Origin: an uncultured Paracoccaceae bacterium
GTDB taxonomy: Bacteria > Pseudomonadota > Alphaproteobacteria > Rhodobacterales > Rhodobacteraceae
Assembly: GCA_937132145.1 (NCBI GenBank)
Contig: CAKZNY010000294.1
Span: forward strand, 1-9,388
DNA length: 9,388 nucleotides
Direction of reading: 5' to 3'
The notes beneath the pieces were generated by a model. That model did no database searches. It saw nothing but the letters and a program-made list of their open reading frames with translations, and was not told where the DNA came from. The translations under genes and the position numbers were made by a program. Shown here one piece after another: positions 1 to 5,549 of the stretch (within the stretch, counting starts at the first letter, position 1; each line of letters opens with the position of its first letter).

Positions 1-2
1 CC

Positions 3-608
3 GCAGAATCAAACGCAGTAGAAAATTCCGTGCTATCCGAAGAATTCTGGTCCGCCGAGGGCAGCGCTCTTTGGGTCAAACGCATCGTTCTGGTCATCCT
101 CGGGATTACCGCACTGGCGATCTCGGCTAAAATCAAGTTCCCAATTCCCTACTCGCCCGTCCCTATAACCATGGGAACTTTCGCAGTTCTAACCATCGGC
201 ACAGCTTACGGCCCTCGCTTGGGTCTAGCGACGATTTTTGGCTACATGCTGATTGGTGCGCTTGGGTTCGACGTATTCGCCAACTCCGCCGCAGGCACGA
301 CAGGCATCGAGTATATGATGGGCAGCACTGGTGGCTATCTGGTTGGTTTCGTACTGGCAACATTTGCACTTGGATACGCCGCACGGCGCGGTTGGGATCG
401 CAACATATTCTTGATGGCCGCTGCGATGTTTGTCGGCAACATTATCATCTACGTGCCCGGCGTTATGTGGCTGGCACACCTATATACATGGGAAAACGCG
501 TTTGCGTGGGGCCTAACGCCTTACCTGATCGGCGACGCTATGAAGCTGGCCTTGGCCGCACTTCTGGTTCCGGCCGTTTGGAAAATGGTTGGCAAAGCAC
601 GCGGGTAA
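3..608 (+). CDS. bioY: BioY-family biotin transporter substrate-binding (S) subunit, 5' end outside window
   Basis: Membrane S-component that binds biotin for uptake, alone or with an ECF ATPase/transmembrane pair (BioM/BioN). The reading frame is open to the left edge, so the gene probably starts upstream. The only in-window start is a GTG at 30, which lacks a convincing Shine-Dalgarno and would give 192 residues, close to the usual BioY length. From that GTG, the family signature KIKFPIPYSPVPITMG lies near residues 34-50. It is followed by hydrophobic helices with YGPRLGLATIFGYMLIGALG, a GSTGGYLVGF segment and a C-terminal LIGDAMKLALAALLVPAVWK helix. No bioM, bioN or biotin-synthesis gene is visible, though they could lie upstream. 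The gene ends in TAA and is followed within about 20 bases by a terminator, so it is transcriptionally separate from the amine operon. The family call is confident; biotin as substrate is inferred from the family. Confidence 0.9.
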   Translation, partial: AESNAVENSVLSEEFWSAEGSALWVKRIVLVILGITALAISAKIKFPIPYSPVPITMGTFAVLTIGTAYGPRLGLATIFGYMLIGALGFDVFANSAAGTTGIEYMMGSTGGYLVGFVLATFALGYAARRGWDRNIFLMAAAMFVGNIIIYVPGVMWLAHLYTWENAFAWGLTPYLIGDAMKLALAALLVPAVWKMVGKARG

Positions 609-628
609 TTCCAACGCTGAATGCATTC

Positions 629-657
629 AAAGGGCGTCCACATCGGGCGCCCTTTTT
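629..657 (+). terminator. Rho-independent terminator after bioY, possibly bidirectional
   Basis: An 11-bp stem pairs 629-639 with 645-655 (one G-T wobble, core AGGGCG/CGCCCT) around a 5-nt loop, ACATC. A run of five T follows at 653-657. It lies 20 nt after the bioY stop and 7 nt before the stop of the convergent rpiR-type gene. The reverse strand has only a weak T tract, so termination from the right is possible but less certain. Confidence 0.88.
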
Positions 658-664
658 GTATGCT

Positions 665-1537
665 CTAGATAAACTTCCGGAACAAATTAGTGCGATCGAA
701 CAGCTTTTCCAGCTCTTCCATACGGTCGCTAGTGACGTTCCAATTCCGGTCCTGAACGCAGGCGATCATCGTCTCGACGATCAACATGGTTGCGGTTGAT
801 GAATCCCACGCCGAGGGCACTTCGATCCGGCAGTTGAACCGATACGTGGCAAACTTCGAGACGGGCGAGCTCCACTGGTCCGTAAACAAAATAATCTCGA
901 CACCGCGTTCTTTGGCAAGCTCCGCCAACCTAAGAATATCGCGCTCGTAGCGGCGAATATCGAAGATCACAAAAACATCGCCAGCCTTCATGTCCAACAC
1001 GTAATGCGGCCATGTGTTGGAGTTGGACGGGATCAGCGTAACCTTTTCGCGGGCCACTTGCATGTGCGTGAACATATAGTCCGCCAGCGCCCGCGTGATC
1101 CGCCCTCCGACAATGTAAACCGAGCGCTCCTTATCCGTAAGCATGGCACAGGCCCCGTCGAATTCATCCGGATCAATCTGCCCCAAGGTTTGACGCACAT
1201 TCTGGATCACCGCATCAGCGAAGCGGTTAAGGATGTGCGTTTCGGGGGCCGTCGTCGCCCAGTTATCGTGCTTTGCAATCGGGTTGGAAATCCGCGCCTC
1301 CAATTCACCGCGCAAAGCCCGTTGAAATTCAGGATAGCCCTTAAAGCCCAGTTTTTGCACCATTCGCGCCACGGTGGGCGTAGATACATCCGCGTTTTGG
1401 GCAACCGTTGTTATGCTTACCAAGCCGGAAACCGGATAGTTATCCAGCAAGGAATTCGCAAGCTGCCGTTCCGCCCGCGTTAACGAATCGAACCTCGTCT
1501 GAAGCTTTTCAGCGATTGTTGTTACCGGAGTCGTCAA
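665..1537 (-). CDS. RpiR/MurR-family transcriptional regulator (HTH + SIS)
   Basis: DNA-binding regulator of 290 residues, divergent from the amine/TRAP operon and probably its local controller. The TTG start at 1537 is chosen because AGGGG (1548-1544 on the - strand) sits 6 nt upstream. It also gives a normal RpiR N-terminus, TTPVTTIAEKLQTRFDSL. A longer start at 1594 would run through the control region and lacks a comparable ribosome site. Residues about 1-80 form the N-terminal HTH_6 domain, with the helix-turn-helix around 39-75 (TTVAQNADVSTPTVARMVQ). Residues about 139-255 form a SIS fold starting VYIVGGRITRALADY. In classic SIS domains the Ser/Thr-rich loops hold a phosphosugar. Here they read GGRIT (143-147) and FDIRRYE (192-198), so the effector may not be a sugar phosphate. 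Autoregulation is likely given the palindrome in its own promoter. Family certain; target and ligand inferred. Confidence 0.92.
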   Translation of the reverse strand: MTTPVTTIAEKLQTRFDSLTRAERQLANSLLDNYPVSGLVSITTVAQNADVSTPTVARMVQKLGFKGYPEFQRALRGELEARISNPIAKHDNWATTAPETHILNRFADAVIQNVRQTLGQIDPDEFDGACAMLTDKERSVYIVGGRITRALADYMFTHMQVAREKVTLIPSNSNTWPHYVLDMKAGDVFVIFDIRRYERDILRLAELAKERGVEIILFTDQWSSPVSKFATYRFNCRIEVPSAWDSSTATMLIVETMIACVQDRNWNVTSDRMEELEKLFDRTNLFRKFI

Positions 1538-1543
1538 TCTTAT

Positions 1544-1548
1544 CCCCT
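1544..1548 (-). promoter_or_regulatory. Shine-Dalgarno that fixes the TTG start of the RpiR-type gene
   Basis: On the - strand, AGGGG lies 6 nt before the TTG at 1537. It is the best ribosome site in this region and argues against the upstream ATG at 1594. Confidence 0.7.
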
Positions 1549-1557
1549 TTGTTCTTT

Positions 1558-1602
1558 TGTAAAATTTATAACGCAGTTCGCATCCTTGCAACATATTTTA
1601 CA
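1558..1602. repeat. Perfect 8-bp inverted repeat in the divergent control region
   Basis: TGTAAAAT (1558-1565) and its exact reverse complement ATTTTACA (1595-1602) are 29 bp apart, about 37 bp centre to centre. The left copy abuts the -10 of the regulator gene. The right copy lies inside the 26-bp palindrome next to the operon -35. TGTA/TACA-ended half-sites are known for another RpiR-family protein, HexR, which makes a regulator-binding role plausible but unproven. Confidence 0.5.
1565..1591 (-). promoter_or_regulatory. Candidate promoter of the RpiR-type gene
   Basis: On the - strand, TATAAA (1570-1565) is a good -10 match. TTGCAA (1591-1586) is a 4/6 -35 match at a short 15-bp spacing. 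The -35 overlaps the left end of the 26-bp palindrome, so binding there would also affect this gene. Prediction by eye only. Confidence 0.5.
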
Positions 1603-1614
1603 GAAATTATGTTG
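1589..1614. promoter_or_regulatory. 26-bp imperfect palindrome, probable operator
   Basis: CAACATA (1589-1595) pairs perfectly with TATGTTG (1608-1614). Three more pairs follow inside (1597-1599 with 1604-1606), giving 10 of 13 symmetric pairs. The right arm overlaps the -35 TTGACA of the operon promoter and the left arm overlaps the candidate -35 of the regulator. One dimer or tetramer could therefore control both directions. The most likely ligand is the RpiR-type protein encoded next to it. Confidence 0.6.
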
Positions 1615-1638
1615 ACAGACTAGACCAACCTGTTCAAT
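1612..1638 (+). promoter_or_regulatory. Candidate promoter of the hydrolase-TRAP-ligase operon
   Basis: A perfect -35 hexamer TTGACA lies at 1612-1617. The best -10 candidates are TTCAAT (1633-1638, 15-bp spacer, 4/6) or the overlapping TCAATT (16-bp spacer). The -10 is weak, so activation or an alternative start is possible. The -35 overlaps the palindrome, which suggests repression by occlusion. Confidence 0.5.
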
Positions 1639-1654
1639 TCTCTTCAGAACACAT

Positions 1655-1660
1655 AGAGGG
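1655..1660 (+). promoter_or_regulatory. Shine-Dalgarno for the TTG-started hydrolase gene
   Basis: AGAGGG ends 6 nt before TTG at 1667. There is no in-frame ATG until about residue 74, so this site decides the TTG start. Confidence 0.7.
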
Positions 1661-1666
1661 TGGATT

Positions 1667-2470
1667 TTGAAGCCAGCAATACGCACATCAATTTTGTCCG
1701 CACCAGACGGCGCGGCTTTTGAAACAGTCAACCCTGACGGGTCGTCTGCTGTGTTGCTTGTCTGCGAGCATGCCTCAAAACACATACCCGCAAGTCTGGA
1801 TAACCTTGGACTGGATGCCCAAACCGCAAACAGTCATGTGGCATGGGACCCGGGCGCGTTGTCTGTGGCCAAACATTTAAGTGCGATGCTTGATGCAGTT
1901 TTGATTGCGGCGACGGTTTCCAGACTGGTTTACGATTGCAACCGACCGCCCGAAGCGGCAGGTGCCATGCCCGCCAAAAGCGAGATTTTTCCAATTGCCG
2001 GGAACCAGAACATACCCCCCGAGGAAAAAGCCGCGCGCATTTCCGAGATTTATGTACCCTTCACCAACGCCATCCAGAACGTAATTTCTGCACGAGCAGA
2101 CGCGGGACGCACAACCGTGATTGTCACGATCCACAGCTTTACGCCGATATATTTCGGGGAAAAACGTAAGGTAGAGCTGGGCGTCCTCCACGACCAAGAC
2201 GCCACCTTGGCCGATGCAATGCTCGCGATCCCCAGCACGATGGAGGTTCATCGCAACCAGCCATACGGGCCGCAAGACGGCGTTACGCATACCCTTAAAT
2301 TACACGCCCTACCGAATGGATTGCTGAACGTAATGATAGAAATACGAAACGATCTAATCGCAACAGATGCGGACCAGAAAAAGGTCGCAGATGAGCTGTC
2401 GGGCATGATCACCAAAGCACTTGATGCCCTTCGAGGTGCTGCGGATGTTACGGAGGCCTCGAATGCCTAG
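1667..2470 (+). CDS. N-formylglutamate amidohydrolase-family hydrolase
   Basis: Predicted cytosolic metal-dependent amidase of 267 residues, the usual size for this family (FGase, PF05013). The family type reaction is N-formyl-L-glutamate plus water to formate plus glutamate. Visible landmarks are VCEHASKHIP (residues 32-41), WDPGA (60-64), SRLVYDCNRP (85-94), TIHSFTP (154-160) and a late IEIRNDL. The conserved H35, D61 and H156 are probable metal or catalytic residues, by family analogy. The start is TTG with a good ribosome site. The 3' end overlaps the next gene by 8 nt, indicating coupled translation. No histidine-utilisation genes surround it. Its operon partners are a TRAP transporter, a gamma-glutamyl ligase, ALDH and ADH. 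The inferred role is therefore hydrolysis of a gamma-glutamyl amide (for example gamma-glutamylglycine) as the last pathway step, rather than histidine breakdown. Family sure, substrate not. Confidence 0.88.
   Translation: MKPAIRTSILSAPDGAAFETVNPDGSSAVLLVCEHASKHIPASLDNLGLDAQTANSHVAWDPGALSVAKHLSAMLDAVLIAATVSRLVYDCNRPPEAAGAMPAKSEIFPIAGNQNIPPEEKAARISEIYVPFTNAIQNVISARADAGRTTVIVTIHSFTPIYFGEKRKVELGVLHDQDATLADAMLAIPSTMEVHRNQPYGPQDGVTHTLKLHALPNGLLNVMIEIRNDLIATDADQKKVADELSGMITKALDALRGAADVTEASNA
2452..2456 (+). promoter_or_regulatory. Shine-Dalgarno that fixes the dctQ start
   Basis: GGAGG lies 6 nt before ATG 2463, inside the end of the hydrolase gene. It favours this ATG over the in-frame TTG at 2421, which would add 14 atypical residues. 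Confidence 0.75.
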
Positions 2471-3059
2471 ATGGATACGCACATATGTTCGCGTGGTCAC
2501 GGCCGTAAACTACCGCGTTGGCCGCTTTGCCATGTATCTGATCTTTGTGATGATGGCGATTTTGCTGTGGTCGTCGATCTCGAAAACCTTCTTTGCACCG
2601 TCCCTGATAACGCTAGAGTTGGCGCAGTTCACCATGGTGGCATACTATCTGCTTGGCGGGCCGTATTCCATGCAGCTTGGCGGGCATGTGCGCATGGATC
2701 TGGTTTATGACGGGTGGTCGGACATGACCAAAGCATGGGTCGATGCCTTCACGATCTTCACGCTGATTTTCTATCTTGGCGTGCTATTTTACGGAGCGGT
2801 TTCCAGTTCAGCCTACTCATTGGGCTATTTCGGCGGCACACCTTTCGTATTCTTCAAGGACTTGGCCATCGCCTTCCTGACAGGTGGCCCCGCAGGCGTT
2901 GGCGAAATTACCGGATTTCTGGAACGAAACCCCTCCGCTTGGCGGCCCTATATGTGGCCGATCAAACTGATCGCTGCTACCGGAATATTCATGATGTTAC
3001 TACAAGCCATTGCCGTCTTCTTCACAGACGTTGCTAAAATCCGCGGAGAAGAAATCTGA
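2463..3059 (+). CDS. dctQ: TRAP transporter small membrane subunit (DctQ-like)
   Basis: Small membrane subunit of a tripartite ATP-independent periplasmic transporter, 198 residues. It works with the large DctM permease and the periplasmic binding protein in Na+-driven uptake. Four hydrophobic segments are seen, roughly at residues 22-40, 50-68, 90-112 and 165-187. The family signature YYLLGGPYSMQLGGHVRMDL lies between the second and third. The region between helices 3 and 4, about residues 113-160, is long for a minimal DctQ and partly hydrophobic. The ATG at 2463 is chosen because of GGAGG 6 nt upstream. It overlaps the hydrolase stop by 8 nt, and its own TGA overlaps the dctM ATG by one base (TGATG). 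Gene order here is Q-M-P. The symbol is by family; the substrate is not a proven dicarboxylate. Confidence 0.88.
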   Translation: MPRWIRTYVRVVTAVNYRVGRFAMYLIFVMMAILLWSSISKTFFAPSLITLELAQFTMVAYYLLGGPYSMQLGGHVRMDLVYDGWSDMTKAWVDAFTIFTLIFYLGVLFYGAVSSSAYSLGYFGGTPFVFFKDLAIAFLTGGPAGVGEITGFLERNPSAWRPYMWPIKLIAATGIFMMLLQAIAVFFTDVAKIRGEEI

Positions 3060-4381
3060 TGTCTTTTGAAATGATCGCCCTGATGATGTTTGCCTCGATG
3101 ATGCTAATGCTCATCACCGGACAACGGGTGTTTGCCGGTATCGGTTTTGTCGCCGTGGTTTCCGCACTCCTTCTGTGGGGGGATGGCGGCGTCGAGATCG
3201 CCTTTACCGCAAGCATGAAACTGATGAAATGGTATCCGCTTCTGACGTTGCCGCTGTTCATCTACATGGGATTTATCCTGTCGGAATCCGGTATTGCCGA
3301 CGATCTGTACAAGATGTTCCATGTCTGGATGGGCGGGCTGAAAGGCGGGCTGGCGATTGGTACCATCGGCCTGATGGTCCTGATTTCCGCCATGAACGGG
3401 CTGTCCGTGGCGGGCATGGCCATCGGTGCCACGATTGCCCTGCCGGAGTTGCTAAAGCGGGGATATGACAAACGCATGATCACGGGGGTGGTGCAGGCGG
3501 GCAGCTCGCTTGGCATCCTTGTGCCGCCCTCCGTGGTGCTGGTGCTGTATGCCATGATCGCGCGCCAGCCGGTGGGCAAACTGTGGCTGGCCGGTGTGAT
3601 CCCCGGACTGATGATGGCCACGATGTTCATCATCTATATTGCCATTCGCTGCCATATTAACCCCAAACTCGGCCCACCGCTTTCTGCCGAAGAACGCAAC
3701 GTGCCACTGGCGGAAAAACTGCGCCTTCTTGGGGCCGGAATGCTGCCGCTGGTCATCTTTTTTGTGATGATGTTCCCGTTCGTAAAAGGCTGGACCAGCC
3801 TTGTGGAAAGTTCTGCCGTGGGGGCTGCTGTTGCGACACTCGCCGCCATCTTTAAGCGTCGCCTTACCAAGCAGGTGTTCGAGGATACGGTGCGCCAAAC
3901 CCTGAACATCAGCGCCATGTTCATGTGGATCATCCTCGCCGCCCTTGCCTTTGGCGCGGTATTTGACGGCGTTGGCGCGGTGAAAGCGATAAAATCGTTC
4001 TTCCTTGAAGACCTTGGCCTTGGCCCTTGGGGAATTCTGTTGCTGATGCAACTTTCCTTCCTGATTATGGGCACGTTTCTGGATGACACCGCCATGCTGG
4101 TGATCGTGGCGCCGCTGTATGTACCGCTAGTGGGCGAGCTGGGGTTCGATCTGATCTGGTACGGCATCCTTTACACCATCACCAGCCAGATTGCCTATAT
4201 GACCCCGCCGTTCGGCTATAACCTGTTTTTGATGCGCGCCATGGCCCCGCCCGAAATCACGATACGAGATATATACCTGTCGGTATTTCCGTTCGTCGGC
4301 ATCATGCTTTTGGCGCTGGTGACCATCATGGTATTCCCGCAAATCGCCCTTTGGCTGCCTGAATACGTTTACGCGAAATAA
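3059..4381 (+). CDS. dctM: TRAP transporter large permease (DctM-like)
   Basis: Large inner-membrane subunit of the TRAP transporter, 440 residues, the normal DctM size. It forms the translocation path and couples uptake to an ion gradient. It is hydrophobic throughout, with about a dozen membrane segments. Recognisable family patterns are ITGQRVFAGIGF near residue 20, AGSSLGILVPPSVVLVLYA in the middle, FLDDTAM (about 340-346) and the C-terminal TPPFGYNLF (382-390). Translation is coupled to dctQ by a one-base overlap, with GGAG about 10 nt before the ATG. It is followed by a 63-nt gap carrying two small hairpins before dctP. The symbol denotes the family; the substrate is discussed under the binding protein. 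Confidence 0.94.
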   Translation: MSFEMIALMMFASMMLMLITGQRVFAGIGFVAVVSALLLWGDGGVEIAFTASMKLMKWYPLLTLPLFIYMGFILSESGIADDLYKMFHVWMGGLKGGLAIGTIGLMVLISAMNGLSVAGMAIGATIALPELLKRGYDKRMITGVVQAGSSLGILVPPSVVLVLYAMIARQPVGKLWLAGVIPGLMMATMFIIYIAIRCHINPKLGPPLSAEERNVPLAEKLRLLGAGMLPLVIFFVMMFPFVKGWTSLVESSAVGAAVATLAAIFKRRLTKQVFEDTVRQTLNISAMFMWIILAALAFGAVFDGVGAVKAIKSFFLEDLGLGPWGILLLMQLSFLIMGTFLDDTAMLVIVAPLYVPLVGELGFDLIWYGILYTITSQIAYMTPPFGYNLFLMRAMAPPEITIRDIYLSVFPFVGIMLLALVTIMVFPQIALWLPEYVYAK

Positions 4382-4387
4382 ACAAGA

Positions 4388-4426
4388 GGGGTGGAACCCC
4401 CGATATGCCCCGAGGGCGCGTCCCTC
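4388..4426 (+). other. Two tandem small hairpins between dctM and dctP
   Basis: GGGG (4388-4391) can pair with CCCC (4397-4400) around a 5-nt loop. GAGGG (4412-4416) pairs exactly with CCCTC (4422-4426) around CGCGT. Neither is followed by a T tract, so they are not terminators. They lie just before the ribosome site of the binding-protein gene. They may pause RNA decay and so raise binding-protein output over the permease. This function is inference. Confidence 0.45.
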
Positions 4427-4444
4427 ACAACAAGGAGAAGAACT

Positions 4445-5476
4445 ATGACAACGAGACGTAAGTTTTTAACCACCGCCGGTGTTGCCGGTGCGGCTGCTTT
4501 AGCTGCTCCTGCGGTACACGCGCAGGCAAAAATCAAATGGCGTTTGCAAACGTACGCTGGCCCATCTCTGGCCGCGCATGTCATCAAGCCCTCCATCGAC
4601 ATGTTCAACGCGATCGCTGGCGACGAGATGGAAATCGAGCTGTTCACAGCCGACCAGCTTGTCCCCACCGGAGAGCTGTTCCGCGCCATGCAACGCGGCA
4701 CGATTGATATGGTGCAATCGGACGACGACTCGATGGCGTCGCCTACCGAAGTCACCGTGTTTGGCGGGTACTTCCCGTTCGCCAGCCGCTATTCGCTCGA
4801 TGTGCCGGTGCTGTTCAACCAGTACGGTCTGGGCGAAATCTGGGATGCCGAGTATTCCAAAGTCGGCGTTAAATGGCTGTCGGCTGGCTCGTGGGATCCA
4901 TGCCACTTCGCCACCAAAGACCCGATCTGGTCGCTGGATGACCTTAAAGGCAAACGGGTATTCACCTTCCCGACCGCTGGTCGCTTCCTGACACAGTTCG
5001 GCGTTGTTCCGGTGAACCTGCCATGGGAAGACATCGAAGTAGCCGTGCAAACAGGTGAACTCGACGGCATCGCATGGTCCGGCATCACCGAGGATTACAC
5101 CGTTGGCTGGGCAGACGTTACCGACTACTTCCTGACCAACAACATCTCGGGCGCATGGGCCGGTTCGTTCTTTGCTAACCAAGAGCGTTACGCAGACCTA
5201 CCAGAGCACCTCAAGAAGTTGCTTGAAGTGGTTATGGATCACTCGCACTACTACCGTCAGTGGTGGTATTGGGGCGGCGAGGCCGACCTGCGCGTGAACG
5301 GCACAAAAATGAAACTGACATCGATTCCGGACGACGAGTGGCAGACGGTCGAGGACGCAGCGCATGTGTTCTGGGACGAAATCGCCGCAGAATCCGAGAT
5401 CAAGGCCAAAGTCGTGCAAATCTTCAAGGATTATAACGATGTGATGGTCAAGGCTGGCAAACCTTACCGTTACTAG
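4445..5476 (+). CDS. dctP: TRAP transporter periplasmic solute-binding protein, possible amine binder
   Basis: Exported binding protein of 343 residues that captures the substrate and delivers it to DctQM. The ATG at 4445 is chosen because AAGGAG lies 7 nt upstream. It yields a compact signal peptide with a twin-arginine-like start (TTRRKFLTTAG) and a likely cleavage after VHA26. A GTG at 4391 would only add an unlikely leader. The mature protein reads like the TakP-type branch of DctP proteins: SLDDLKGKRV, then LPWEDIEVAVQTGELDGIAWSG. By hand alignment the Arg in the usual LKGLK(I/M)R motif, which clamps the ligand carboxylate, is Phe173 here; the next Arg is R180. Aromatic and acidic residues (for example SDDDS at 92-96) could suit a cationic ligand. 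An amine such as ethanolamine is therefore possible, but the substrate is not established. Confidence 0.9.
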   Translation: MTTRRKFLTTAGVAGAAALAAPAVHAQAKIKWRLQTYAGPSLAAHVIKPSIDMFNAIAGDEMEIELFTADQLVPTGELFRAMQRGTIDMVQSDDDSMASPTEVTVFGGYFPFASRYSLDVPVLFNQYGLGEIWDAEYSKVGVKWLSAGSWDPCHFATKDPIWSLDDLKGKRVFTFPTAGRFLTQFGVVPVNLPWEDIEVAVQTGELDGIAWSGITEDYTVGWADVTDYFLTNNISGAWAGSFFANQERYADLPEHLKKLLEVVMDHSHYYRQWWYWGGEADLRVNGTKMKLTSIPDDEWQTVEDAAHVFWDEIAAESEIKAKVVQIFKDYNDVMVKAGKPYRY

Positions 5477-5494
5477 GTTAGGCTACCTGATACT

Positions 5495-5519
5495 GCTGCG
5501 GGCCATTTCGGGCCGCAGC
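5495..5519 (+). other. GC-rich hairpin after dctP, no T tract
   Basis: GCTGCGG (5495-5501) pairs with CCGCAGC (5513-5519). After one G-G mismatch two more C-G pairs close a 5-nt loop, ATTTC. No T run follows and the next gene starts 30 nt later. It is more likely an RNA-stabilising or partial attenuating element, as is common behind binding-protein genes, than a full terminator. Confidence 0.5.
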
Positions 5520-5549
5520 CTCCGCAACCCGATAAAATAGAGTGTGAAC

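Noticed and set aside
1538..1594. Longer N-terminus of the RpiR-type protein starting at 1594
   Set aside because: The extra residues are translated promoter/operator DNA, and a TTG with a strong Shine-Dalgarno gives the normal family N-terminus.
1667..2470. Histidine-utilisation (hut) operon
   Set aside because: Only the FGase-like gene fits; no hutU, hutH, hutI or hutF is present and the neighbours indicate amine metabolism.
4499..5182. Antisense open frame opposite dctP
   Set aside because: No family features; fully inside a well-supported binding-protein gene.
5533..5538. TAAAAT resembling a -10 box before the ligase gene
   Set aside because: No acceptable -35 at 16-18 bp upstream; the sequence there is the GC-rich hairpin. 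An internal promoter is not supported.
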